Shown piece by piece: positions 22,088 to 33,631 of a stretch of 64,000 nt of DNA (within the stretch, counting starts at the first letter, position 1; each line of letters begins with the position of its first letter). The position numbers were made by a program, and so were the translations under genes. The stretch comes from Gigaspora rosea. Lineage: Eukaryota > Glomeromycota > Glomeromycetes > Diversisporales > Gigasporaceae. Below the pieces are notes generated by a model. It saw only the letters and a list, made by a program, of their open reading frames with translations. It had not been told where the DNA came from and made no database searches. The stretch lies in contig QKWP01000266.1 of assembly GCA_003550325.1 (NCBI GenBank), positions 144,863 to 208,862 of the forward strand, read 5' to 3'.

Positions 22088-23708
22088 AAGAGGGCTGCCA
22101 TTGCATTGTGGACATTTTTTGGATTGAAATTACTCGAAATCAGATAAGTAGCTGTAGCATGAAATTGATATCACATGTTACAATGATCTCAAGGTATAAC
22201 CAGTATAGGAAATTAATGTTCTCAGAGTTCTCATAAGAACACTGTTATAAATTTGTGAACAGTAAACTTTTTTTTACTGTTCACTATTAAAAAATTTTTT
22301 GCAAACAGTAAAATAATAACATTGTTCTCATAAGTATAATAATTAGCATATAATTTTATGGCAAAACCAAAAATTTATAAAAATTCTTATTTAATTTTGA
22401 TAAAGGGATTTCATTTTGTTATAATAGCAACTTATATTTGTGTTTTTTTTTTAGTGAGAACACTAACCAATTGGTTGAGAACACTTGTAGCTAATTCACT
22501 GTTCTTATGAAAACAGTGTTTGAGTCTGAAATTTCCCACTGGGTATAACATATTAAAATTTTGTGCAGTTTTGTTATATTGCGCGAAAGTTATGCAAAAA
22601 TTACCACAATCATAGTTTTTTATTGGTATGAAGGTTCGAATTTTAGTTTTTGTTTTTTTTACATATTATTCTTTAACAAAAAAAAAACTAATCAAAATTT
22701 TATATATATAGGTTCTTCTTTAACTTTAGCGCAAGTGACAGCATCAAGACCGGAAGAAACAAGCCCACTTAGTAAGTCTATAGTTACACATAAAAAAGTG
22801 ACTCAAATATTCAATATTCTATTTCATACCTTATACGGCTCACGTCCAAATACAACAGAATGAACCTAAAAATAACCAATTGTTGTTTACCCGACCACAA
22901 AATGTATTTAAAGCTTCGAAAACACTAGCCTTTAATAGGCACGAGACTGGACAGGGGAGATGAATGGCCCAAGTGACAACACAAGATCTCAGATCTTCTT
23001 CATGTAATGTATGACGAATGGTATAGTACTATACTTTTTTTTTGTTTTTTTTTGTTAGTATTTGAGAAGGTTAATAATATAGAATAAGTTTGGGTGGCAG
23101 AATTTTGCTAAAAATTAGACTCTTGAGACTGGGAAGTTTGAAAAGGGCGTGAATCTTGGACATACGGGGGTTTTTTCTCTTTTTTGTCCCTTTAAAGTAC
23201 CCGTCCTGTGAAGCTTCTTTTATAATGAACTTTTTACAGTCAACCTTAACAACACTAGAACAAGTAGAATTATTTTGATCAGAGTTTTTTCATTTATCAG
23301 CCAAGTTTTCTTGCCACCAATCATTTTTATGAGAAAAAAAAATAAAAATTTTACTTTTCTTACCAATTGCTGTACAAACGTGGCTTTTTATTTTGTGTGA
23401 CATTACCTAGGTGCATCACTACATTTGGGTGAAATTTAAAGCAATTTGAAAAAAAATTCAATTTTTTGTGAATTTTTTTTCAAAGAAAAATAGTCAGAAA
23501 TCGACTTTCATACCGATCGAAAACGATAGTTTGTCATATCTGATATCTTCTGCATAACTCTAGCGAACTTAATGAAATTGCACCAAATTTTAATATGTTA
23601 TACCTTGAGATCGTCGCAACACATGATATCGATTTAGTGCTGCGGTTACTTATCCGATTTCTAGTAATTACAATCCAAAAAGTGTCCACAATGCAATGGT
23701 AGCCCCTG
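22088..23708. mobile_element. TIR transposon, Tc1/mariner-like, copy A2 with nested MITE
   Basis: The right end read inward, CAGGGGCTACCATTGCATTG, then TGGACACTTTTTGGATTG, matches the left end (AGAGGGCTGCCATTGCATTG...). The arms stay similar for at least 150 bases, past GATCTCAAGGTATAACATAT. TA flanks both ends (22086-22087, 23709-23710). Without the nested 341-bp MITE and one target copy it is ~1.27 kb, like A1 (419-1683). Interior blocks AACAAGCCCACTTA, GCAATTTGAAAA and TTATGAGAAAAAAA are shared with A1. No intact transposase. Confidence 0.8.
22201..22541. mobile_element. 341 bp hAT-like MITE nested in A2
   Basis: Ends CAGTATAGGAAATT (left) and, inward from right, CAGTGGGAAATTT, with sub-terminal TTCTCATAAGAACACTG copies. 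A perfect 8-bp GGTATAAC flanks it (22193-22200 and 22542-22549). The other TIR arm of A2 (about 23590-23625) preserves the uninterrupted version CTCAAGGTATAACATATTAA, which is the empty site. Confidence 0.93.
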
Positions 23709-23823
23709 TAATTAGCTTTCTTGCAGTTGATAAAGGGGTAGTGAGTTAGTGGCTGAAGCCAAGTTCTTATGAAACCACTGAATAGTCCTTGTTACTGGTG
23801 CTACTTTCGAGATAGGTGCGCCA

Positions 23824-24403
23824 GTGAGTGAGCGTTTCGAGTTAATGTCGTCAGTAAGCAATTATGATGAATGTCTAGAAGAAATTAGTGAGGATTCTGA
23901 TGTAACGGATTTACTAGTTGCTTCAGCAAAATCGAAACCTCCAAAGATTGAAACCATTTACAGCTTTCTTAATCTCCAATCATTTGACGATCATTTTTAC
24001 CATCGATAAATTTTATTCTTGATTTGATAAAAATAATTTTAAAGATTTGAATCTATTGGAATTGATAATGAGAAAGTATAGTGTTTGGCGTTAGCGCTAG
24101 CATATTTTGAAATTATATGATTTGAAATATTTAAAGAAGAAAGTGAAATGTGTTATGTAAACGCTAAAAAAATATTGAAACAAGAAGTTGGTAGTGATGA
24201 GCAGAAGGTCAATGAAAATTGGAAAAGGCTAAAGAATGGGTTAAAAAATGGGCTGATGAATAATTGCTTAGTACTAATGGGTTTTATAGTTAAAATATTT
24301 GCATTAAGAATTTCATGTATCTGTTTATTATTAGATATTGTAACATTGAAGTATTTGATTTGCTGCATAAATATTAAAATCAATATTATAATAAAAATAT
24401 AAT
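23824..24403 (+). pseudogene. Unrecognised coding relic
   Basis: A 61-residue open stretch (…FELMSSVSNYDECLEEISED…) is followed after stops by an 84-residue one (KKILKQEVGSDEQKVNENWK…). Both are charged and helical-looking, unlike the random AT-rich ORFs nearby. No start context, domain or splice structure convinced me. It may be remnants of one gene or chance. It is unrelated in wording to the neighbouring transposon A2. Confidence 0.25.
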
Positions 24404-24418
24404 ATTGAGAATAATAAT

Positions 24419-24500
24419 GTTTATATATTATGGAATTGGAATTATATTTAGTAAATACTGTTTATATATTATGGAATTAGAATTAGATTTAGTAAATACT
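24419..24500. repeat. Tandem duplication, two ~43-bp units
   Basis: TGTTTATATATTATGGAATT..GAATTA.ATTTAGTAAATACTG occurs twice in direct succession with few differences. Confidence 0.85.
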
Positions 24501-24523
24501 GCACCGTATTTTTTTTAGCGTAT

Positions 24524-24606
24524 GAAATATAGCCTAAGTGGTTAAAATGCATGTCGTAAAATTTATTTTTCATGTGCTGAGTTTATGCCGGATTAAAGTT
24601 ATTCTA
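24524..24606 (+). other. tRNA-like A-box/B-box pair (possible SINE relic)
   Basis: TAGCCTAAGTGGTTA at 24531-24545 resembles a Pol III A box. GAGTTTATGCC about 45 bases later resembles a degenerate B box (GGTTCRANNCC). No cloverleaf closes convincingly, so this is not called a tRNA gene. It may be a tRNA-derived SINE fragment. Confidence 0.3.
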
Positions 24607-25366
24607 CGAGCCACCTTATTATTTACTAAATAAATTCCAATTTTTTTTGATTTCTGAAGTTAAAAAATTGGATGACAAAAAAAAATATATAAACTAAAAA
24701 AACGTCAAAAATTCATAAAATTTTTAAATTTTAATTGAAGAATCAGAATACAAATCTAATATTTCGTTTAGACTATAATTATGTTAAAATGAAATTTTAA
24801 ATCTCACTAAGTGATTCTAAGTTATTCTAAGTGTTTGGAGAATTTTGAATTGATCAAATGTTGATTTCGATTCTATTTAGTAGATACAAGACATTGTTTT
24901 ATATTGAGCATTATATATTCCAAAAAAAAACTAATGAGCAAGAAAAAAAGTACAAGTATGCATTTAATCCGATCAAAATTATATTAAATTTAAATTTTAG
25001 GGTACCAATCATAAATAATTGTATTACGTTCGGACATTCTTGAGATCTTATCCTTAACTTATTCAGCACCATACCCGCAAAAATAACAACGATACAAAGA
25101 CTGTCTAAATAAATCTGTGGAAATAACTGAACATTTCTCCTTACTCTTCTGGTTATATATGAACCCTTAGCATGATATAGTTCTGCTACTTGAAATATTA
25201 CATAAATTTGTATCTTGTAGATAATATTCGAATGTTTTACCAATATTTAATCAACAACATTTATGCCAAAATGAATTTTTTTGGCCAAAATTCTTGACTA
25301 TCACGTTTGTTTCTTCTTTATGAAAATTACGTCAGCAAAAAGCGTAAGAATGTGATAAATACTTTG
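24607..25366. other. AT-rich intergenic stretch, no supported gene
   Basis: Short ORFs on both strands overlap each other at 24858-25243 with no codon signature or domain. I treat them as chance. Confidence 0.45.
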
Positions 25367-25432
25367 TTGCATGTGATAAGTGCATGTGATAAGTGCATGC
25401 GTTAAGTGCATGCGTTAAGTGCATTGTTAAGT
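25367..25432. repeat. 16-bp tandem repeat, about four units
   Basis: GCATGTGATAAGT occurs twice and GCATGCGTTAAGT twice, then GCATTGTTAAGT. A short minisatellite. Confidence 0.85.
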
Positions 25433-26088
25433 AAGCAGATTTTAAAATTAAGAATAACAAAATAACAATACAGTAGTAAGGTTCATAAATAATTTTAATT
25501 CATGTAAATAATAACATCAAGTTTTTAAATATAAATAAATGGGATTGCTATGAACGTAGTATTAATACTATTATTAAAACCTATATCTATATAGTTTATT
25601 TGATTACATATTCTAATAAAAAGACATTTCATTCTCATTTCTCATATCTGCTGTTTTTAATTATGATTTATTAGTTAAAATGTTATCCAATTTTTAGAAG
25701 ACGTCCCAATCTTTTCATTAGTCTTTTCGCTGACATTTGACGTTCAGTAATTATCAGTTCATTGTCTAGTAAACAAAAAAGATGAGACGGTCACTCAAAA
25801 AATAATTATCTTATAATTATTTGGGACGAAGAAGTATAATTTGAGGGAAGATGAATAGATAAAATTCGTGTCTTTATACCTACTCCAATTATCAACCTTG
25901 ATGATCAGCCGTACATATGTTTTATTTTTAGCGGATGTCCAAAGTTTAAAGGTATTCAGTAAAGTAGTACTGTACGTTACTACTAATTTGGACAGACGTA
26001 CGAAAATTTTGATAGTACATACGCTTGTAACATATAAAATTTTTTATACTAGTACTTACGAAATTTTATCTTTAAATTTTTTTTTTAA

Positions 26089-26305
26089 TGTGTACATTAT
26101 TTTAAATATGTAAATATATATTTAACTATTTATACCGAATATATAGCTATATATTATCATCAATATTTTCATATATTCAATCTACAAGCATGTACATTAT
26201 TTTAAATATGTAAATATATAAGTTATTTAACTATATATATATCGAATATATAGCTATATATTATCTTCAATATTGTATTTGTGCTATATATTCAATCTAC
26301 GAGCA
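26089..26305. repeat. ~100-bp tandem duplication downstream of the MULE gene
   Basis: Two copies of GTACATTATTTTAAATATGT, then CGAATATATAGCTATATATT, ATC.TCAATATT and ATATATTCAATCTAC.AGCAT lie side by side (about 26092-26193 and 26191-26303). Confidence 0.8.
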
Positions 26306-26379
26306 TGTTTGCATTATAAAACATATCTATTTCTATGCAATTAAGCAAATTCGCAAGATTAATCTAAATGTATTTGCAT

Positions 26380-29300
26380 TTAAGGCAAGCCTAAATTTAT
26401 TTTTAGTTGCCGATTTTGCAATTCAATAGCCTCTGCTTCAGCTAATTCCTTTTTAAGTTTGACTTTTCGTTCTAATAGTGCTATCCTTCTTTCTTCTAGT
26501 TCAATATTTGAAATAGATTCTTTATTAATTTCATTTAATGATATAATTCCGGAACTTTTTACCTGAAATTCATTTTTTATATCTTGTGAATCATTATCCG
26601 ATTCTATTTCAATAATATCAGTATTTTGAGAATTATCTTGTCGCAATTTTTTTTCTTTAGTATTTGTTGAAGAAATTTTTCTTTTGCGAGAGATTTTTGA
26701 TTTGGATTTATTTAATTTCGTTGCTAAAATTATAAATTAAATTAATATATTAAATAAAATATTTATGTTTATATTGTATTAAAATTGAATATTTACCCTT
26801 ACGCTTTAATGCAATTTGTTGTTTTTTTACTTCACTTTTATCACGTCTAGTATAAGGAATACCAGAAGAATTGTGAACTTCTTGAATTTTTAATAATTTT
26901 TCATCATGCCTTTTTCCACTAAAAATTTTAATAAATTAGTATTATAAAAATAATTTAAAATTGTATTATTAATAAAGAATATTACATTAAAATTGCAGAT
27001 AATAATTTTAATTGTTTTCCAGTTTTATTAACTAATGCATGAGCTGCCTCGGCTGTGTTTGTATTATTTTCATACTTTCTCCAAATATGTCGTTCCATCT
27101 TAGTCATATTTATATTTAATGATGAAATTATCCATGGAGTTTCATAATAATTTGCCCAATCTATTTAATATATATAATATTATGATTATTTTAAATTTTT
27201 TACAATAAAATATTCAAATTATAAATATATTATCTACCTTTCGCTCCAATTTCTTCTGATAATCTAATTGTATCTAAAATAAATTCAACTGATTCGGAGG
27301 ATGGTGCAGTAATAATTGATTTTGCCAGAGTATAAATTTCTTCAGGAAAATGTTTATTAAATAAATTTCTATATAATAAATACATTAATAATTAATTTTA
27401 TTTATTTCATAAAAAATTTTGTTTAAATATCATAAAAATATTTACCGTTGAAAATGTATAACACATGATTTAAATATATACATTAAGTGTGTTTCCCAAT
27501 CTTTAGATTGATCTAACTCATACAAAGCAAGCCCTAATCCTTTTGCTTGACCAGCGTCTAAGTCTCCAATTATGCATTCCCAACCTTTACCATGAATATG
27601 ATAAATATTTAGTGGTTTATTAGTAAGTTTTTGAATTGTGTTAAATAATGTGTTAAATAATTTTTTATATCCATTTGCTGATGATATATTCGTATATATT
27701 CTACAATAGCTTAAAACTAAATTTAATTAATATTAATTTAAATTATATTTATTATAAATTTATAAAATACAATATAAAATTAACTTACTTAATTTATGAT
27801 TTTTATCATATGTATTAATTTCATATTCATTAATTTCACCTTTGATACGTTTGTATGACATATCAATTTGAAACATTTCAAATCAATTAATAATTCAGCT
27901 TGTTCCTTTAACATACAAGTAATTATAATATAATCATTATCAAACCACTCTAAATAAATATTAAAAATTAATAAATTTTAAATTTTAATAAATACAAATT
28001 TTTAAATAATAGTAAATTTAAATTTACCAATTTGATGAATATAATTTTTTACTTCAGGATTATTTGTTTTAGCTGCATGAAAAACACCTAAGATGCCTTG
28101 ACCATATGGATGTAAATTCTTGTATGCTTTTGCAACTAAAATTCGTAATTTATCTATATTATTTAGCGATTGATGAATATCAGATAAATTTTCAGATTTG
28201 AAATATGCTTTTATTAAACTATCTATAAAAATAAATAAAATTAAATTATTTAAATAATAAATAATTAAGCAAATTAAATTTAAAATAAATATAAAATAGT
28301 TATACTTGATTGGAGATTTCCTGAAGTAATTATATCATTGTTATCTATAGCTTGATTAATTAAAGTTTGCAAATTTATTTTTATATCTGCTGGAATTTTT
28401 TCTGGAGGAGGAGGAGGATGATTGTGTGTTCCAATGCATACTAATGCAATAAATGGACAAGCAGTAAGATCTTGAGAAGTAAATTTGTAAAATTTTACTG
28501 GACAAGTTTTTTGAATAATTTCACCCCGATCAATTTTTCCATTAGGTAAATTATAAATATAATCTAAATAAATTATAATTTATTAAATAAATTTAAAATA
28601 AATTTAATATAATAATTAATTTAAAGATAAAATTATTACCGCATTTTTTTCTTTTAGAAGATCTATGGTAAATTTTCTTGTATCTAAAATAATTAAAATT
28701 AAATTATTAAATTATTAACTCATTAACTTATTAAATTATATAAATAAATATATTAAATACCTCAGCTCGTTCAAGAAGTAAATCTTGAAAAAGTTTAATA
28801 TCAATTTCTTCGGGATCAAGCTTAACATAACGATGCCATTTATCTCCAAGTTTATACATCGAACATCCAATAAACCATTGATATATATTTTGAGTAATGC
28901 GTGATTTGCATAAAATTGGTTTTCCTAAGCACATAGTTCCATTATCATTTTTAAATTTACAAGAATCATCCTTAATTGCTAAGTATTTTCTATAAATCAA
29001 ATAAAATTTAATATTTAATTTATTATTAAAAAAATAGTATACAATAAATAATTAATAATATTACGTGTAAGTATTCATTTTTCTAGCCTCAGCATTTTGA
29101 TTATTAGTTATCTTTTTCCATAATGAAGATTCCATATCAACTTCATTGTGCTCAATATTTATAAATGTTGGATCGGTAAATTGGCAAACTTTAATTCCCA
29201 TACAATAGCGCTCTTCTTTATTTACTTGAATGTTACCAAAGTATGGTGAATTTTTGATTTGATAAACTCCACCGCCACCCATAGAATATTGAATCTAAAT

Positions 29301-29776
29301 TAGGTAATTAATTAATTAATATGTATTTATTTTTAAATTAAATTTAAAAACTTTATATAATATTACATTTTTCCATGCAAGATTCGAATCTAACCAATCT
29401 GCAACATGAAATATAGTAGCTATGCCATCTTGTGAGGTTGATGGATACTCAATAGGTACATTGGAATGAATTACAGTTTTTACAAGAAAACGAGATGTGA
29501 AACATGCGATTTCAGAAATTTCCTCATCACTATTATCATTAATTAATTCTTCGCTTAATAATTCAGATTCAGATAATTTCTTATAATAATTTAAATTTCA
29601 ATATGATCAATAATAGTTCAAAAAAAATTTTTACTAACAATAATTTAAAATTTGAATATTATCGGTAATAATTCAAAAAATTTTATTAACAATATTACAA
29701 TATATACCTCCGGTTCATATTCAGGATCTACTAAGTCAAATTGATGTTCTTCAACATCGGATAATTCGAAATCCAT
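26380..29776 (-). CDS. MULE-type transposase gene, 13 exons, one frameshift
   Basis: Exons (minus, 5' to 3'): 29776-29708, 29579-29367, 29294-29065, 28989-28761, 28676-28640, 28563-28306, 28222-28028, 27949-27789, 27716-27446, 27368-27238, 27160-26986, 26918-26797, 26723-26380. All introns are GT-AG and all phases agree, except that exon 8 lacks one base near 27884 (after KEQAELLID). Allowing for that base, the product would be ~811 aa. Layout: acidic N-terminus (MDFELSDVEE); a Cys/His zinc region (CKFKNDNGTMC, CPVKF…CPFIALVCIGTHNHPPPPPE) of the WRKY/GCM1-FLYWCH kind; a MULE DDE core with D in FQIDMSYKRIKG, D in IIGDLDAGQAKGLGLAL, CVIHFQR, and E in TNTAEAAHALVNKTGK; then a basic region and C-terminal coiled coil. 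No flanking TIR found, so it may be a domesticated or dispersed family member, or a young pseudogene. Confidence 0.85.
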
Positions 29777-30305
29777 ATTTCAATTTTATTTATCAAAGAG
29801 ATAAACAATCATTTAAAAAAGAGAGACGTGCTAACGTTAAAGCTTGCTGTATTTTATATACATCACCTGATTTTAATTAACAATTAATTATGAGCTACGT
29901 CAACGCATCAAATAAAATATGCTATTGAAATGATTATATATTTTATGCGAAGCATGTATTTTTTTTTATGCATCATACGTAAAGTACAACTTGTACATTT
30001 TTTTATGCATCATACGTATGTCTGAGTATAAAAGAATGTATATATTTTTTCGAAAGTCAGTCCGAATCTGTGTTACCGTACGGTACTACTTTACTATATA
30101 CTCAAAGTTTAATAATATTTTAAATTGATTACTATCACTATTTCATTTACATGTACTGTACAATTTAACATTACACATATAAAATATTATGATTATTTTG
30201 GTATAACATACTTGCTGTTATATGGCAACACGAACTAACATGAATTGCATAGAATTTCTAAAAATTCGTGTTACAAGCACATAAGTACAGATCTATACTA
30301 AATAT
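29777..30305. promoter_or_regulatory. 5' region of the MULE gene, intergenic
   Basis: Upstream of the ATG at 29776 (minus). It contains a duplicated TTTTTTTATGCATCATACGTA word (29950-30015). No clear TATA box can be singled out in such AT-rich DNA. Nothing else recognised. Confidence 0.3.
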
Positions 30306-30309
30306 AGAT

Positions 30310-30965
30310 GAATGCAATCCACAATAGCCAGATCGCCAAAAATGATCATTTTAGAAATTCCACACTTACACAAGTGTGGAATTGTCGCATATGATGATCA
30401 TTGATAATTTTACAATTCCAAATCTTGTCTCAATTTTTACTCTTGCGCAATGATACATTAACATGATTTAAGAGAATAGCCTTTCTGTTTTCAATGATCT
30501 TGATTGTATATTCTTGGCATAAGTTTGAACAGTAAATTTGTTATGACCAATTATTATCATATATGATGATGAATTATCTAAGAATTTAAGTTAATCATTT
30601 TTAGAAATAACATGAAATTAACTAGTAATTGTATGAAGCACAGCATAGCGACCTACATTCTAGTATTCTATAACATTATCCATACTATTTTAGAACAATA
30701 TTCTAAGGCCGCTATGTTATTACTGCAGCCATAGCGTCCATAACATTACACATGCTTCCAAGCATTGCGCAAGAGTAAAAAATTGAGACAAGGATTTACG
30801 GTATACAAAAATGTAACTTCTGATTTATTAAAATTGACATGATTAGAAATTGTAAAATTACTAAAATTATCAATGATCATCAATGTGACAATTCCACACT
30901 TGTGTAAGCGTGGTGTTTCTAAAATAGTTAGTCCACATCATTGCCACAATTGTGGAAATGCTTCC
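30310..30965. mobile_element. ~650 bp long-TIR MITE
   Basis: Inverted arms share ACACTTACACAAGTGTGGAA, TGATGATCATTGATAATTTT and, further in, TTGTCTCAATTTTTACTCTT with GCGCAATG. Left arm is 30320-30450, right arm 30765-30960. The middle carries AT-rich DNA with a partly palindromic CATAGCGACC/GGCCGCTATG section (30640-30745). No ORF. Outer boundaries are approximate because the ends have diverged. Confidence 0.8.
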
Positions 30966-31402
30966 CCCATTTTACTTAATTGCGCGGGTAGTACAAAATC
31001 CGATATTTTAAATAAACTAAGGGCGTGAGATAAAAATTTTAGGGTTAGAGCCTTAACATTAGAGGCTATAGGGTTAGAATAATGTTTAAAGTATGTAAAA
31101 TTTCATTTCCGTCATTTTTAATTAGTGCTCCAAGATCGATTTAAACATTAGTTTTTGCTTATTTTCGCCTTTTTCTTCTTTTATGCGTGATCGGATTCTT
31201 CGTCAGGCTGATCCGGAATAGTCAAAATTTGCACTCTCCGATTGGCTATTTCCTCTACAGGAGTTTGTATTACCCGCGCAAATAAGTAGATGCATAATTC
31301 CCCTGCATCACTAGCAATGACTAAAAAAATGCAACAAGTATTTAAAAAAGTTAGTGTTCAAATTTGAATTCTATCGAGTCTTTTAAGTGAAATAGTAAAA
31401 AT
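30966..31402. other. Intergenic region upstream of the Sel1-kinase gene
   Basis: Moderately AT-rich. It holds ATTGCGCGGGTA at 30979 and TTACCCGCGCAA at 31270, an inverted pair roughly 290 bases apart that may mark another short TIR element (about 30978-31282). No gene seen. Confidence 0.45.
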
Positions 31403-33401
31403 ATGAATTTGACAAGTCCTTCTGAACTTCGTAGCTTGGGATATTATTACCAAAAAGGTATTAATGTGAATAAGGATGAAAAAAAGGCGTTCGAATTATA
31501 CTTTAAAGCCGCAAGCATGGGTTGCTCTACCGCGATGGATGATGTTGGTGTTTGTTATCGAAATGGAATTGGTGTTGAAAAGGATGAACATAAGGCATTC
31601 TTTTATTATCAAAAATCTGCTGATATGGGTGACGCTTACGGAATATTTAGCGTTGGTTATTGTTATGAAAATGGAATTGGAGTTGAAAAGGATGAACATA
31701 AGGCATTCTTTTATATTCAAAAGTCAGCGGAGATAGGTAATGCTACTGCTATGTGTAAACTTGGTTATTTTTATCAACATGGAATTGGAGTTGAAAGGGA
31801 TTATCATAAGGCATTCTTTTATTATCAAAAATCTGCTGAAATGGGTGACGATTATGGAGTAATTAATGTTGGTTTATGTTATCTCAATGGAATTGGAGTT
31901 GAACAGGATAAGCATAAGGCATTCTTTTATAATCAAAAATCTGCTAATATGGTAACGTTCATGGAATATTTGATGTTGGAAGTTGTTATCGTTATGGAAA
32001 CGGAGTCTCTAAAGATGAGCACAAAGCTTTTGAATGTTTTCTAAAAGTCGCTAACTTAAATTATGCTGCTGGAATTTTTCAACTAGCTCAATGCTATCGA
32101 AACGGAATCGGGGTGGATAGAAATATACAAAAAGCTAATTATTGGTATCACAGGTAGGTGATTTTTTTTAAATTATATATTCAAAATATACTATATATTA
32201 ATTTGACTTTTTAAATAACTAGATACAACGAATCGGTAACAAGTGGGTATTAAATATTTATCAATTTAATTATTTTATTATTATTATTAATTAATTATTT
32301 AATTTTTTAAGTCAAATATAAACACGCATGTGAACAATCTGATATTGATGAAAATTTAAAAATGATGCTGATTGAAAATAAATATCAATTATCATGGATT
32401 CCTTATAAAGAATTTCATCGCATTATATGTATAGGAATAGGCGGATTTGCGATTGTATATCGTGCAGCTTGGACCGATAAAAGTAGTGAATTATATAAAG
32501 TTGTTGCACTTAAAATACTTAATTCAGATAATCGTAAAGAATTTATAGAAGAATTAAGAATATTTTGTGAAATCAGATACGTATATCCATCATTTTTAAA
32601 GTGCTATGGGATATCCAAGGACGATGAAGGAAACTATGTCCTAGTTTTAGAATATGCTAAGAAAAAATCTTTAAGTAATAATCTTTACGAGGTATCACAA
32701 ATGGATTGGAAAAAAAATTAAAATTATTGCAATGTATAACTTTTGATCTTGATATGATTCATTTTAAAGGATTTATCCATAAAGATTTACATAGTGGCAA
32801 CATTTTACAGGATGATATCGATAACGCATATATTTCAGATCTGGGGCTTACAACATCAATGGAAAATAAATCAGGAGGATTATATGGGGTCTTGCCTTAT
32901 ATTGCACCTGAAATTTTAATACAACTAGAACAACAAGCATTGCTGAGTAAAGACTTAACTAGGAAAATAATATTTACACAATCATCAGATATTTATTCGT
33001 TAGGAATAATTATGACAGAAATATCAACAGGATCTAGAGCCTTTGATGGCCATGATTTTAAGGATCTTGCAATAAAAATTCGTTTGGGAGTAAGACCTGA
33101 GTTTGCCCCGGGAACTCCTGATTGCTACATTGAATTAGCGAAAAGATGCATGGATCCTGATCCTCAAAAACGGCCTACTGCAGTAGAAATAACGAGTAAA
33201 CTTTATAAATGGAATAGAAGTATTGAAAATTCAATTGATATAGATGAAATTAAAATGCAATTTCTAGAAACTGACAAGATCAAACCAAATCCTGTGATGA
33301 AAATACACCCGGATCAAATGTACTCCTCAAAGCCCATTAGCACGTGGCATTTAAAAGTTAGTAACCAAATAAAAAGTATGGAGATTCCTAATAATTATTA
33401 A
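31403..33401 (+). CDS. Sel1-repeat/protein-kinase fusion gene, 3 exons, two frameshifts
   Basis: Exons 31403-32153, 32223-32242, 32312-33401, GT-AG introns, phases consistent. The N-terminal half is Sel1 repeats with a ~36-residue period (GYYYQKGINVNKDEKKAFEL, then repeated NGIGVEKDEHKAFFYYQKSA and AMGD-like linkers), at least seven copies. The C-terminal half is a protein kinase: Gly loop GIGGFAIVYRA, VAIK-type Lys in VVALKIL, catalytic loop FIHKDLHSGNIL (HKD for HRD), DLG for DFG, LPYIAPE, and DIYSLGIIMTE. The ends of the kinase are present (CMDPDPQKRPTAVEI). Two lesions: one base missing at about 31951 (repeat 6), and an A8 run at 32710-32717 one base short of frame. With both allowed for, ~620 aa. 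Sel1-kinase fusions are expanded in Glomeromycotina and are presumed signalling scaffolds. The true start may lie upstream. Confidence 0.85.
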
Positions 33402-33458
33402 GGGTTTTTATTTCCTTATATTTTGTTTAAATCAGTTCGGTTACTATAAAAACTTATG

Positions 33459-33629
33459 CAGTCAGACCTCTTTAAATGCATAACCGAGAGGATTATAAAA
33501 AAACCTTGCATTAGAGGGGTGTGCATTTAAGACGAAAATATCTAAGTGGCATGTGTGTTGGGACCAAACCAATTCATGCATTTAGAAAGGTTATGCATTT
33601 AGGGGGTTTTATTTAGAGAGGTCTAACTG
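33459..33629. mobile_element. 171 bp MITE, pogo/Tc1-like
   Basis: Ends CAGTCAGACCTCTTTAAATG (left) and, inward from right, CAGTTAGACCTCTCTAAAT. Internal GCATTTA/TGCATAACC words are mirrored. TA follows on the right (33630-33631); on the left the position reads TG, so one base of the duplication may have changed. It sits 57 bases after the kinase stop codon. Confidence 0.8.
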
Positions 33630-33631
33630 TA

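Noticed and set aside
31476..31736. Overlapping ORFs on both strands within the Sel1 region
   Set aside because: Shadows of the repeated Sel1 coding sequence in other frames.
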